Source: JBEVJC01 sp040510375
GTDB taxonomy: Bacteria > Bacteroidota > Bacteroidia > Chitinophagales > Chitinophagaceae
Direction of reading: 5' to 3'
Assembly: GCA_040510375.1 (NCBI GenBank)
Contig: JBEVJC010000018.1
Span: 1 to 64,000, forward strand
DNA length: 64,000 nucleotides
Of this stretch, positions 51,107-60,113 are shown one piece after another; the stretch's first letter is position 1, and every line of letters begins with the position of its first letter. The notes beneath the pieces are model-generated. The model was not told the origin of the DNA. It saw only the letters and a list, made by a program, of their open reading frames with translations, and did not search any database. The position numbers were made by a program, and so were the translations under genes.

Positions 51107-52180
51107 CTAGTGTTTGTGAGGACGGGCCCGTTCATATTGCATTGGCCATTTGAGTGAACCACCCAATTCATGTGCGGCATGAAGCGGAAAATAAGGATCA
51201 CGCAAAAGTTCCCTTGCCATGAAAATGAGATCGGCCTTACCTTCCTGCAGGATCTGTTCCGCCTGTACCGCGGTAGTGATCATTCCTACCGCCCCGGTTT
51301 TTATACCGGTCTGTCCACGCAATTCACTTGCAAATGGAACCTGGTATCCAGGCTCTACCTGGATCTTCTGGTGGGCCGAATTACCACCCGATGAAGAATC
51401 AATCAGGTCAACCCCATTCTCTTTGAGAAGGTAAGCAAGATTAATGGAATCATCCAGTGTCCAGCCACCCTCCACCCATTCGGTTGCGGAAATACGTACA
51501 AAAATGGGCAGGTCAGCAGGCCATACTTCCTGTATGGCATTCAGGATCTCCAGCAGGAAGCGTACCCTGTTTTCAAAGGAGCCGCCGTATTCATCATTCC
51601 GATGGTTGGAAAGGGGTGAAAGGAACTGGTTGATCAGGTATCCATGTGCTGCATGGATTTCGATTACCTGGTAACCCGCTTCCCGTGCGCGTTTGGCCGC
51701 ATCGCGGAAATCATGTATAACCTGTGTGATGCCTGCTTTATCAAGCGCCAGTGGCGGCCGTTCGGCCGGACGGAAAGGAATAGCTGATGGTGCAACAGGC
51801 AGCCAGGCATGTTCGCCACTTATGATCTGTCCGCCGCCCTTCCAGGGAATTTCGGTGCTTGATTTCCGGCCGGCATGTGATAGCTGGATACCAGCCACCG
51901 CACCCTGCGAATGGATAAAACTGACAATCCTTTTTAGGAAGGGGAGATGTTCATCTTTCCAGATCCCTGCATCAGCATAACTGATCCGCCCTTCGGGCGA
52001 GACGGCAGTGGCTTCCTGGATTACCAGCGCCGCTCCACCGGTGGCGCGGCTTCCGAGATTCACCAGGTGCCAGTCGTTCAGGAACCCATCTGTGGCAGAA
52101 TACTGACACATGGGGGATACAACAATCCTGTTGCGGAAATGGACCGACTTAATAACGAGTTCCGAAAAAAGTATACTCAT
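51107..52180 (-). CDS. Old yellow enzyme-type NADPH:flavin oxidoreductase (YqjM/NamA-like)
   Basis: A 357-residue FMN TIM barrel. It has VSPMCQYSATDGFLNDWHLV (the YqjM-type Cys near residue 25 and the substrate Tyr), GIQLSHAGRKSS, the catalytic IHAAHGYLINQFLSPLSNHR block with the His pair, and DEYGGSFENRVRFLLE. These enzymes reduce electron-poor alkenes; the physiological substrate is usually unknown. It sits in a run of three oxidoreductases (51.1-54.4 kb), suggesting an electrophile- or carbonyl-detoxification cluster. Confidence 0.92.
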   Translation of the reverse strand: MSILFSELVIKSVHFRNRIVVSPMCQYSATDGFLNDWHLVNLGSRATGGAALVIQEATAVSPEGRISYADAGIWKDEHLPFLKRIVSFIHSQGAVAGIQLSHAGRKSSTEIPWKGGGQIISGEHAWLPVAPSAIPFRPAERPPLALDKAGITQVIHDFRDAAKRAREAGYQVIEIHAAHGYLINQFLSPLSNHRNDEYGGSFENRVRFLLEILNAIQEVWPADLPIFVRISATEWVEGGWTLDDSINLAYLLKENGVDLIDSSSGGNSAHQKIQVEPGYQVPFASELRGQTGIKTGAVGMITTAVQAEQILQEGKADLIFMARELLRDPYFPLHAAHELGGSLKWPMQYERARPHKH

Positions 52181-52308
52181 ATTGTTATCATGATTATTTC
52201 GCCGGGGCGATGAACATTTTCATTTATACCCGGTTTGATTTTCGTTACTCTTTGTCAGGATTATTTTCCCGGGGCAACAGGTAACTTCATTCCTTGTAAT
52301 CTTTATCC

Positions 52309-53256
52309 TCATTTTTTCCCCGACGCTGTAAGCATTTTCATTTCTTCCTCGTTTATTTTCAATTCAACGGCTTTGGAAAAATCTTCCACCTGGTTTTTTG
52401 AAGTGGCACTGGCAATGGCGGCGGTAATAGCGGGTTGCCTGATCAACCATGCAATGGCCACCTGCGCGGGTGTTGCGCGATGTGCTTCGCTTACTTTGTC
52501 AAGGGCTTCGAGGATGCGGTGACCTTTTGCATCCAGGTATTTTTTTATGCCTGCACCGCGTGGACTTTTATTGAGGTCCTGTTCGGTACGGTATTTACCG
52601 GTAAGGAAACCGCTTGCAAGGGAATAATAAGCTGTCACACCCATTCCCTGTTCAGTTACCAGGTCCAGGTATTCCGTTTCGAATTTTTCCCTGTCGTACA
52701 GGTTGTACAGTGGTTGCAGAACCTGGTAACGCGGGTAGGATGACTGATCACTTGATTCAAGTGAAGCAACAATACGTTCACGGCTCATATTGGAAGTGCC
52801 GATAAAAAGCAGTTTTCCGGCAGCCACCAGCCTGGAGTAGGCTTCAAGTGTTTCATCAACCGGCGTTTTGCCATCATCAAAATGTGAAAAATAAAGATCG
52901 ATATGATCGGTCTGCAGGCGTCTCAATGAATGTTCCACCGATTCAATGATATTCTTTGCAGAAAGATCGGGTCCATGTCCCGCATCGGCACCGCCCTTGG
53001 TAAACAGGAGTACCTGGTCGCGGTTATCCTTCTGATTCATCCACTCGCCAATAATGGTTTCCGATTCGCCCCCTTTATTTCCCGGTACCCATCGTGAATA
53101 AACGTCAGCGGTGTCAATTGCATTGAAACCCTTGTCCGTAAAGGCATCCAGAAGTTCGAATGATTTTTTACGGTCCACTGTCCATCCAAAAATATTTCCT
53201 CCGAAGACAATAGGAGTGCTTTGCAGGGAGGTTGCCCCGAGTTGCCTTTTTTCCAT
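52309..53256 (-). CDS. Aldo/keto reductase
   Basis: A 315-residue TIM-barrel oxidoreductase with the full catalytic tetrad: Asp48, Tyr53, Lys87 and His125 (AIDTADVYS, FTKGG, YFSHFDD). The NADPH-binding C-terminal IAWLIRQPAITAAIASAT is typical of the YajO/IolS-like branch. It probably reduces aldehydes or ketones. The same strand carries the alcohol dehydrogenase upstream and the old yellow enzyme downstream. Confidence 0.92.
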   Translation of the reverse strand: MEKRQLGATSLQSTPIVFGGNIFGWTVDRKKSFELLDAFTDKGFNAIDTADVYSRWVPGNKGGESETIIGEWMNQKDNRDQVLLFTKGGADAGHGPDLSAKNIIESVEHSLRRLQTDHIDLYFSHFDDGKTPVDETLEAYSRLVAAGKLLFIGTSNMSRERIVASLESSDQSSYPRYQVLQPLYNLYDREKFETEYLDLVTEQGMGVTAYYSLASGFLTGKYRTEQDLNKSPRGAGIKKYLDAKGHRILEALDKVSEAHRATPAQVAIAWLIRQPAITAAIASATSKNQVEDFSKAVELKINEEEMKMLTASGKK

Positions 53257-53280
53257 TGCTGATGTGTTAGAGTTGAACGA

Positions 53281-53311
53281 TGATAAAGGGTGGGGGATTA
53301 CTCCCCCATCC
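53281..53311 (-). terminator. Hairpin after the alcohol dehydrogenase
   Basis: GGGTGGGGGA (53288-53297) pairs with TCCCCCATCC (53302-53311), with one G-T wobble, across TTAC. On the minus strand only TTTATC follows, so termination may be incomplete and could allow readthrough into the aldo/keto reductase. Confidence 0.6.
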
Positions 53312-53313
53312 GA

Positions 53314-54366
53314 TTATTTCTTTAAAGAGGCGATATCTATCACAAAGCGGTAACGGACATCATTCTTCAGCATCCGTTCGTAAGCCGTGTTGATATCTTT
53401 GATGTCAATCACTTCCACATCGGAAGTGATATTATTTTCTGCACAATAAATCAGCATCTCCTGGGTTTCCCTGATGCCGCCAATCATTGAACCGGCGAGG
53501 GAGCGGCGTTTACCAATCAGACTGAATGCAGGAACAGCAGAGGCATGCGGTGGTACTCCCACCACTACCAATGTACCATCGCGGCTGAGCAACTGGAGGT
53601 AATCGTTGTACTCGTGATCGGCGGAAACAGCATCAAGGATAAAATCAAAACTGTTGTGGAGTTTTTTCATTTGTTCCTTATCGGTCGATACAGCAAAGTG
53701 GTGAGCACCCAGGCGACGGGCATCTGCTTCCTTCGATGCCGAGGTACTTAACACGGTAACTTCCGCGCCAAATGAAACGGCAAATTTAACGGCCATATGA
53801 CCAAGGCCACCCAGGCCAACAACGCCTACCTTATGTCCCTTTCCGATATTCCAGTGGCGAAGTGGTGAATAGGTGGTGATACCTGCGCAAAGCAATGGTG
53901 CTACACCTTCAAGCGGAAGTTTGTCGGAGACATGCAGTACATAATCTGCGTCTACCACAATCTGGGTGGAGTAACCTCCGTATGTTGGGGTCTTGCCATC
54001 ACGTTCATAAGAATTATACGTTGCTACCATTCCCACATCGCAATATTGTTCTTCCCCGTCTTTACAATTCGGGCATGTGCGGCAGGAGTCAACAAAACAA
54101 CCAACACCGGCGAGTTCGCCTACTTTGAAATCTTTTACTTTATCACCCACCTGGATTACCCGTCCAACAATTTCATGGCCTGGTACCATCGGGTAAATTG
54201 ATCCGCCCCATTCGTCTCTTGCCTGGTGAAGGTCGGAGTGACAGACACCACAATAAAGTATATCAATCTTTACATCATTGGAGCCGGTGTCGCGCCGGTC
54301 GAAATTAAAAGGAGCTAGTGGAGATTTGGGTGATTTGGCAGCATATGCATTGACATTCTGGGGCAT
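53314..54366 (-). CDS. Zinc-dependent NAD(P) alcohol dehydrogenase (YahK/CAD type)
   Basis: A 350-residue medium-chain dehydrogenase from ATG 54366. Catalytic zinc ligands are in YCGVCHSDLH (Cys39/Cys42 region) and His64-Glu65 in VPGHEIVG; structural zinc is bound by Cys95, Cys98, Cys101 and Cys109. The cofactor motif is VGVVGLGGLGHMAVKFA. The layout matches the cinnamyl-alcohol/YahK group, which reduces aldehydes with NADPH. It is the first gene of the oxidoreductase run. Confidence 0.93.
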   Translation of the reverse strand: MPQNVNAYAAKSPKSPLAPFNFDRRDTGSNDVKIDILYCGVCHSDLHQARDEWGGSIYPMVPGHEIVGRVIQVGDKVKDFKVGELAGVGCFVDSCRTCPNCKDGEEQYCDVGMVATYNSYERDGKTPTYGGYSTQIVVDADYVLHVSDKLPLEGVAPLLCAGITTYSPLRHWNIGKGHKVGVVGLGGLGHMAVKFAVSFGAEVTVLSTSASKEADARRLGAHHFAVSTDKEQMKKLHNSFDFILDAVSADHEYNDYLQLLSRDGTLVVVGVPPHASAVPAFSLIGKRRSLAGSMIGGIRETQEMLIYCAENNITSDVEVIDIKDINTAYERMLKNDVRYRFVIDIASLKK

Positions 54367-54442
54367 AAAAAAAATTATTGAATTTGAAGAACTGGTTTCG
54401 AAAAGCAAAGTTATCTTATCCCGGCATTGCAGCAGCGGGGAG

Positions 54443-55237
54443 TCAGGATATACCCGGTAATTTTATGCCACCCTGTTTCAGTTTTGTGACGATCTGCTCA
54501 TGAATGACCATACTGGAGTCCCGGAAGCCATGGGCGGGAAGCCAGATATTGATCTCAACGGTATATTTATCCGCCTCGATTTTGCTGATTCCAACCCGGT
54601 ATTCAGGGTCGTGAAGAATGTTTTCCACACTTTGGAGTGCTTCGCTGATCAGTCGTTTGACATCGGCATATTCGATCCCGAAGCTGAGTTTTAATTCAAT
54701 ATCCAGGCGCCGGTTTCCTTCCCGGCTCAGATTAATTGTGACATTGTTTGACAGCTGACCATTTGGAACAATGATGGTTTTGTTATCGTAGGTGAGGATA
54801 ATGGTGTAAAAAAGCTGGATGGACTGCACTTTCCCTTCCTGTCCCTGGATTACGATATTATCGCCCACGCGATAGGGATGGAGAATCAGAATAAGGATGC
54901 CACTGACAAAATTATTTAAGGTGCCGGATAGAGCGAGGCCCGCTGCCACGGTGAGACCTGCGAAGATAGCGGTGAGGAACGTCAGTTCCACTCCCATAAT
55001 TTGCAATCCGAAAATAAGCAGCAGGATTTGCAGTGTAACAACAACCAGGTTCTGTAAGAAATACCGCAGCGAGGGATTGAAGTTTCGTTTCTCCATCGTC
55101 CTTCGCATCATTCTTCCAAATACACGTATCAGCCAGAATCCGATCACCATTACCAGCAGGCCGATACCGATACCGGCGCCGTGATTGATCAGCCAGTCCA
55201 TTGCTTTGTCGGATAAATTGTTCCAGTCAAACTTCAT
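54443..55237 (-). CDS. Small-conductance mechanosensitive channel (MscS family)
   Basis: A 264-residue channel of E. coli MscS size with three helices (about 20-42, 62-83 and 88-115). The pore helix is FAGLTVAAGLALSGTLNNFV, followed by the beta domain HPYRVGDNIVIQGQEGKVQS and PNGQLSNNVTINLSREG. It opens on membrane tension to release solutes at hypo-osmotic shock. It is a single gene. Confidence 0.93.
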   Translation of the reverse strand: MKFDWNNLSDKAMDWLINHGAGIGIGLLVMVIGFWLIRVFGRMMRRTMEKRNFNPSLRYFLQNLVVVTLQILLLIFGLQIMGVELTFLTAIFAGLTVAAGLALSGTLNNFVSGILILILHPYRVGDNIVIQGQEGKVQSIQLFYTIILTYDNKTIIVPNGQLSNNVTINLSREGNRRLDIELKLSFGIEYADVKRLISEALQSVENILHDPEYRVGISKIEADKYTVEINIWLPAHGFRDSSMVIHEQIVTKLKQGGIKLPGIS

Positions 55238-55292
55238 ATCAGGTAATTGAACACCTGATGTTAGAAAAACTGTGCCGGTATCGGCCGTATGG

Positions 55293-56258
55293 TCAACGCT
55301 TTTCGGGATTCCTGAATTCCTGGCTGATCATGAGGCCGTAAAATCCGCCATCCAGAATGCCGATACCCAGTCGTCCGTAATCCGGGCTCATTATATTGGC
55401 GCGGTGGCCGGGGGAATTCATCAGGTTGGTATGCGCGATTTCAAGGGTTTGTGCCAGTGCGAGATTTTCGCCTGCTGCAGTAAATTTTACTTTTTGTGCA
55501 CGCATGCGGTCAAACGGATCCTTACCATCGGGGTTCATATGCGCAAAGTATCCGCGGGCGAACATATCGCGCGAATGGAGCCTGGCAACTTTTGTCAGGA
55601 GTGGATCGGCTACAAGTGGCTTCAGTCCTGCCTTTAAGCGTTCCTTATTCACCATCTCAAGCATTTGTTCTTCGAGGAACGGTCTTGTCACCGGTTTTTG
55701 GTAAGTAAATCCAAGTTGAACCGTTTCGTCCGATTCGGGGTGAACAGTCAGGCTGTTCATGGTATGCCTTACGGCCTGGTCAAATACGGGCGCCAGTTTT
55801 TTATTTACCCATTCCGACTGCATGGCGAGTTCAGCCGCCCATTTGCTGTCACGCGTTTCGGTATTAATGCTATCGCGGAGGGGCAATGCCAGCAGGAGGG
55901 CGGAAACGATGATACAGGCGATCCATCCATTGATAGCGCCGGGGATCATTCCGAGGAATTTATTGGCGGCACTTTCATGATCACGGTCGGGTACGCGCCG
56001 GAGGATCAGCCTTGCGATCAATCCAAAGATTATACGTGCAAGTATCATGGTAACCAGGAATGCGCCGGGTTGCAGCCAGATTCCCCAGTCGAAAAACCGT
56101 TCGATAAAGGCAACCATATGGCTGTAATAAATATAGGCCACCACCAGACTTGCCGTCCAGGTAAGCAGGTCGAGCGTTCCAAGCAGAAAACCCCGGTAAT
56201 AGCCCGCCCAGAGGGCAAACAGGAAGATAAGCAGCAGTGTCAGGTCGACCCAGTTCAT
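55293..56258 (-). CDS. CvpA-like membrane domain fused to a CAP/SCP domain
   Basis: A 321-residue fusion. The first 145 residues form a four-helix CvpA-type membrane domain (WVDLTLLLIFLFALWAGYYR, GFLLGTLDLLTWTASLVVAY, GMIPGAINGWIACIIVSALL). A linker leads to a CAP domain at about 200-315, with a YkwD-like layout: MLEMVNKERLKAGLKPLVAD, RLHSRDMFARGYFAHMNPDG, AAGENLALAQ, SPGHRANIMSPDYGRLGIG. CAP proteins bind lipids, peptides or cell wall. The fusion would hold the CAP domain in the periplasm. The pairing is known in Bacteroidota, but its function is not. Confidence 0.88.
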   Translation of the reverse strand: MNWVDLTLLLIFLFALWAGYYRGFLLGTLDLLTWTASLVVAYIYYSHMVAFIERFFDWGIWLQPGAFLVTMILARIIFGLIARLILRRVPDRDHESAANKFLGMIPGAINGWIACIIVSALLLALPLRDSINTETRDSKWAAELAMQSEWVNKKLAPVFDQAVRHTMNSLTVHPESDETVQLGFTYQKPVTRPFLEEQMLEMVNKERLKAGLKPLVADPLLTKVARLHSRDMFARGYFAHMNPDGKDPFDRMRAQKVKFTAAGENLALAQTLEIAHTNLMNSPGHRANIMSPDYGRLGIGILDGGFYGLMISQEFRNPEKR

Positions 56259-56378
56259 CTTTTTTTATTTAAGTATAAGTCAAATAATATGCCCGTGCAA
56301 CAATTGGACAGTCCAACCCGGATATTTTGCGTCCGATGGCTGTTAATTTTCTGTTTTATTAATTGACCGGTTTGATAT

Positions 56379-56412
56379 AAAAAAAACCTCCTGTGTCCGG
56401 AGACGCAGGAGG
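56379..56412 (-). terminator. Terminator of the coiled acidic-tail protein gene
   Basis: CCTCCTG (56387-56393) pairs with CAGGAGG (56406-56412), extended internally by GTCTCC/GGAC-type pairing; on the minus strand eight T follow. Confidence 0.82.
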
Positions 56413-56435
56413 AAGTTATGGAACGCAGGGTATAA

Positions 56436-57317
56436 TCAGATCAGTGTGACGTTGTTGTCATTGTCATTGTCATTGTCGTTATCATTATCATTGTCGTTAT
56501 CATTATCGTTATCGTTGTTCCATGAGCCGTTGTTCATATGGAACTCGCCATCACGGATCTGGATATGGAACGATTCGTGGTCTTTCAGGAAGGAACGATA
56601 TTTTTTGTATGTTTCATCTGAAGCATTTTTTCCGTTGATCTTCAGTTCCCCGTTCTGGTGGTCGATCCGGTACCCATCTTTTTTATTGATCAACCCGTCT
56701 TTTTCAAGGCCATCCAGGAAACCCTTATATGATTTCATCTCGATCTTTGCCTTTTCAATTTCTTTCTTTGCTTTTTCAATTTCTATTTTGATTTCGGGTA
56801 CCTGGAGGTTTATTTTTTCCTGGGATAGACGGATCTCTGCTTCTATTTCTTTCCAGTTAATCTTTTTTACCTCATCAAGGCTTAGTTTAATCTGGTCCCA
56901 GTCGATCTTTGCCATTGATTGTTCCACCTGTTTTTTAATCTGGTCCACATCGATTTCTTTCATGGCTTTGTCGATCTCAACCTGGATTTTTCTGGAGTCG
57001 ATCTTATCCATCGCCACTTTTACATTCTTCATTGCCTGTTCAATCTCCAGGTCTATATTCACGCGATCCAGTTCTTCAATTGCTTCATCTATATCACGCA
57101 CTTTGCGGTTGCGTTCTTTCGGGGTGGTGTCGTTATATTGTCCGCCCGCAAAATCAGGCATCAGTTTACCAAGGTTTAATGGAAGATTACCGGTTCCATC
57201 GACTGGCATTCCCGAAGAAACTGATGGATGCTGCTTCCAGGAAAGAAGGGCCACCGTACAGGCCACGATGGCGAAAACGCAAAGATTGCGTTCAAGGCTG
57301 ATTGATCTTGGTTTCAT
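56436..57317 (-). CDS. Exported or anchored coiled protein with helical repeats and an Asn-Asp tail
   Basis: From the ATG at 57317 the protein is 293 residues with an N-terminal hydrophobic anchor or signal (about 12-26). Residues 85-195 form consecutive amphipathic helical repeats of about 18-20 residues (DIDEAIEELDRVNIDLEIEQ, AMKNVKVAMDKID, AMKEIDVDQIKKQVEQSMAK). A small globular part follows (DGYRIDHQNGELKINGK), ending with more than ten Asn-Asp pairs. Similar repeats occur C-terminal to M56/BlaR1-type proteins of this phylum; that link is from memory and uncertain. Function is unknown. Confidence 0.68.
   Translation of the reverse strand: MKPRSISLERNLCVFAIVACTVALLSWKQHPSVSSGMPVDGTGNLPLNLGKLMPDFAGGQYNDTTPKERNRKVRDIDEAIEELDRVNIDLEIEQAMKNVKVAMDKIDSRKIQVEIDKAMKEIDVDQIKKQVEQSMAKIDWDQIKLSLDEVKKINWKEIEAEIRLSQEKINLQVPEIKIEIEKAKKEIEKAKIEMKSYKGFLDGLEKDGLINKKDGYRIDHQNGELKINGKNASDETYKKYRSFLKDHESFHIQIRDGEFHMNNGSWNNDNDNDNDNDNDNDNDNDNDNNVTLI
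56454..56519 (-). repeat. Hexanucleotide microsatellite coding (Asn-Asp)n
   Basis: About eleven copies of a 6-bp unit (gtcatt/gttatc variants on the plus strand) code the C-terminal Asn-Asp run. Slippage would change tail length without a frameshift. Confidence 0.9.
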
Positions 57318-57508
57318 GTTGTAGTTATTTTTGTATTGATAAACGAAGTGTTTCGTAGTCAAATATACGATCGGTTTCGTATTAAGATGCAAAAGGGAAA
57401 AAACTTAGGAAATTTTAACATTCGGGCAAACAAACCGTAATTCAGGCAGTTTGAAATCAGAATAAACCCTGGCATCGGCGGTGGCGCGATTGCGGACCCT
57501 TCAAAAAC

Positions 57509-57531
57509 AAGCGGCCGTGGTTCGGCCGCTT
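57509..57531. terminator. Nine-bp GC-rich hairpin between the acidic-tail gene and the ABC permease gene
   Basis: AAGCGGCCG (57509-57517) pairs with CGGCCGCTT (57523-57531). On the minus strand it is followed by TGTTTTTG. It lies beyond the permease terminator and could act as a second, backup terminator. Confidence 0.6.
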
Positions 57532-57589
57532 ATAAGCTTTTTAAAACAAGAAGCTGTCCCCGCAACTCCGGAGAACCCATCAAAACAAA

Positions 57590-57615
57590 AGGCTGTTCCC
57601 GTTAAGGAACAGCCT
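57590..57615 (-). terminator. Terminator of the NatAB-like transporter genes
   Basis: AGGCTGTTCC (57590-57599) pairs with GGAACAGCCT (57606-57615) around a 6-nt loop; on the minus strand it is followed by TTTGTTTTG. Confidence 0.82.
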
Positions 57616-57642
57616 GTGATTATTTATTAAAATCCCTTTCAG

Positions 57643-58920
57643 TTAGTTTTTACGGAAGCCCCATTTGATCAGTTCCTTCCAGCTTGGTTTTTTACCGTAC
57701 ATCAGGATTCCTGTGCGGTAGATTTTACCGGCAAACCAGGTGGTGAATAAAAAGCCACCGATGAGGCAGGCCATGGAAAGTCCAAGTTGCCACCAGGGTA
57801 CCGTACCAGGTACGCCAAACGGAACCCTTGCCATCATATAAATGGGAGAAGTGAACGGGATGATACTACCCCATACTGCCAGTGAACTGGTGGGATCTTT
57901 GATTACGGCCTGCATGGTAATAATAGAGAAGATAATGGGAAGCATCAATGGGAAACTCAACGATTGTGCTTCGCGCATATCTTCGTTCACTGCGCTGCCG
58001 ACTGCTGCAAACAGCGATGCATAGAAGAAGAAGCCACCCAGCAGGTAGAAGAAGAAACAGAACAGGATGAAGGGGATATTCATACTGGTGAACATTTCCT
58101 GGATGCCACCGATCATACCCTGCATGGAGCCTGCCGTGCCACTTGCCTTGGTAACATTATAAATTATGAATACTGCTACCAGCCAGAGCGTGATCTGTGT
58201 CAGCGCTACCAGTCCGATACCCACGATTTTGCCAAGCATCAGCTGGAATGGTTTTACAGACGATACAATCACTTCTGCTATCCGGCTTGTTTTTTCTTCC
58301 ATCACTCCCATCATCACCTGCGATCCATACAACATAAGTATGATGTAGGTAAGCACGGCAGCAATGATCGCCAGGATGGAAGCGATATTTGAATTGGCAG
58401 TCTGGTCGTTCACATTCCGGGAAACAATATCTACGCGGCTGTCCTCGATCGTTTTCTTCTGGGATTCATCGATTCCCAGTTTTTCATTCTTTACAGTGTT
58501 CCAGATATTATTCAGTTTGCGTTCGAGCGGACGCGATCCCTCGATACTCAGGGTGCGGCTTGTCTGCAGTGTCAGGTTTGGAAAGCCATCTTCCCATTTC
58601 GTGTTCTGTGGAATGATCACGTATCCATCGTAACCTTCTTTTTCAAAATTCTTTTTCAGTGAATCGGCAGGCTGGTTCACGAGTACGAGTACTGCAGAAC
58701 TGTCCAGCTGGTTCTCCCTCGCTACCTTACCAGCATCGAAATAACCGCTTGAATCAATCATGGCCACCTTTAATGATGCAGCACTCTTTGATGTGATATA
58801 ACCGGTGCCGAAGATGAGTGCGAGATAGAGTATGGGAAATAAAATGGTGCTGATGAGGAAGGTTTTTTTCCGCACCCTTGTCAGGTATTCTCTCCGTATT
58901 ATCAGTAAGATCTTGTTCAT
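57643..58920 (-). CDS. ABC transporter permease (NatB-like)
   Basis: A 425-residue permease of the ABC-2 type. The N-terminal helix (residues 18-42) is followed by a large extracytoplasmic domain (about 45-180) and then five to six helices, with MMGVMEEKTSRIAEVIVSSV KP-type coupling and FPLMLPIIFSIITMQ. This is the NatB/YhaP layout, exporting Na+ or unknown substrates. It lies 26 bp downstream of the ATPase gene on the same strand, and the two form the transporter. Confidence 0.9.
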   Translation of the reverse strand: MNKILLIIRREYLTRVRKKTFLISTILFPILYLALIFGTGYITSKSAASLKVAMIDSSGYFDAGKVARENQLDSSAVLVLVNQPADSLKKNFEKEGYDGYVIIPQNTKWEDGFPNLTLQTSRTLSIEGSRPLERKLNNIWNTVKNEKLGIDESQKKTIEDSRVDIVSRNVNDQTANSNIASILAIIAAVLTYIILMLYGSQVMMGVMEEKTSRIAEVIVSSVKPFQLMLGKIVGIGLVALTQITLWLVAVFIIYNVTKASGTAGSMQGMIGGIQEMFTSMNIPFILFCFFFYLLGGFFFYASLFAAVGSAVNEDMREAQSLSFPLMLPIIFSIITMQAVIKDPTSSLAVWGSIIPFTSPIYMMARVPFGVPGTVPWWQLGLSMACLIGGFLFTTWFAGKIYRTGILMYGKKPSWKELIKWGFRKN

Positions 58921-58946
58921 ATAATTTTGGTTTAGCCTGAAAACAA

Positions 58947-59882
58947 TTAATTCAGTTCCTGGAATTGGCGTGCATTGGGTGTTCCATCCACCTGGCGGAT
59001 AAAGATTTCATTGAGTGATGGCAGGATTTCATTGAAGGAATCAATTGCAAGTCCCTTGTGCATGAAATACTGGATCACATCATTATTGGTAAATCCGGGA
59101 TCAAGTTTAAAAACCAGTTCGTTATTGGTTTTATTAATCACTTTGAAAAGATCAATTGCCAGGTGTTCTGCCGTAAGTTCATTGCTGAAGCTGGCACGGA
59201 ACAGATTCTCCTTAAAATCCTTCCTGATTTGTTTTACGGTGCCATCGAGGATCTTCTGTCCTTTGTTGACCAGCACAATATGGTCACAGATTTCTTCCAC
59301 CTGCTCCATCCGGTGGGTACTGAAGATAATGGTGGCGCCATTCCTGGAAAGATTGTAGATCTCATCCTTGATCAGGTTGGCATTCACGGGATCCAGGCCA
59401 CTGAATGGTTCATCCAGGATAATAAGTTTCGGATCGTGTAATACGGTTGTAACAAACTGGAGTTTCTGGCTCATCCCTTTTGACAGGTCTTCTACTTTTT
59501 TATTCCACCAGCTTTCCATATCAAAACGTTTGAACCATTCTTTGATCTTGCCGGTAGCATCTGATTTGCTGAGGCCTTTCAGCTGGGCAAGATAAAGTGC
59601 CTGTTCGCCGATTTTCATTTTTTTATACAGGCCTCGTTCTTCCGGCATATAACCGATATGTTCGATGTCGTTCAGGGCATCGAACTTTTTACCGTCGAAA
59701 AGGATTTCTCCTTCATCGGGATAAAAAATACCGGTGATCATCCGGATCAATGTTGTTTTGCCCGCGCCGTTGGGACCGAGTAGTCCGAAGATGGAACCCT
59801 TTTCGATATCAAAGCTGATGTCGTCAACAGCCTTCTGCGTGGCGAAGTACTTTTTGAGATGGTGTAGTTCGAGTAAAGCCAT
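58947..59882 (-). CDS. ABC transporter ATPase (NatA-like)
   Basis: A 311-residue ATPase with Walker A GPNGAGKTT at 36-44, signature LSKGMSQKLQ (variant of LSGGQ, usual in this subgroup), Walker B LIILDEPFSGLDP and switch His in FSTHRMEQVE. A C-terminal extension of about 85 residues (from residue 225) matches DUF4162. It is the partner of the NatB-like permease that follows. Confidence 0.93.
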   Translation of the reverse strand: MALLELHHLKKYFATQKAVDDISFDIEKGSIFGLLGPNGAGKTTLIRMITGIFYPDEGEILFDGKKFDALNDIEHIGYMPEERGLYKKMKIGEQALYLAQLKGLSKSDATGKIKEWFKRFDMESWWNKKVEDLSKGMSQKLQFVTTVLHDPKLIILDEPFSGLDPVNANLIKDEIYNLSRNGATIIFSTHRMEQVEEICDHIVLVNKGQKILDGTVKQIRKDFKENLFRASFSNELTAEHLAIDLFKVINKTNNELVFKLDPGFTNNDVIQYFMHKGLAIDSFNEILPSLNEIFIRQVDGTPNARQFQELN

Positions 59883-59984
59883 AGTTTCGGTAATTGTATC
59901 GCAAAAATAGCCGTTCGCGCCACTTTTAAGACAAAATATTGCGTGAATCGGTCGATTGACAGTTCAGGCCGGTAAGCGGGCGGG

Positions 59985-60113
59985 AAGGCGGGGTGGGGGC
60001 AGTTGGATTCAATGGGCGCGTTTAATAGATAAAGGCCGGGAAGGCAGGGTGGGGGCAGTTGGATTCAATGGGGCGTTTGATTGATACAGGCCGGTAAGGC
60101 AGGGTGGGACAGG
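59985..60113. repeat. 56-bp intergenic tandem repeat (2.3 copies)
   Basis: Units 59985-60040 and 60041-60095, and a partial unit from 60096, share aaggc.gggtgggggcagtt followed by ggattcaatggg. A weaker related copy precedes them. The G-rich strand is the plus strand. The repeats fill the space between the hybrid kinase stop and the ATPase promoter. Confidence 0.85.

Noticed and set aside
56446..57324. 292-residue plus-strand frame starting with a long Leu-Ser run
   Set aside because: Antisense reading of the Asn-Asp microsatellite and the helical repeats; no domain.
59985..60113. Tandem repeats considered as CRISPR or replication iterons
   Set aside because: Contiguous without spacers, and no replication initiator or cas gene nearby.
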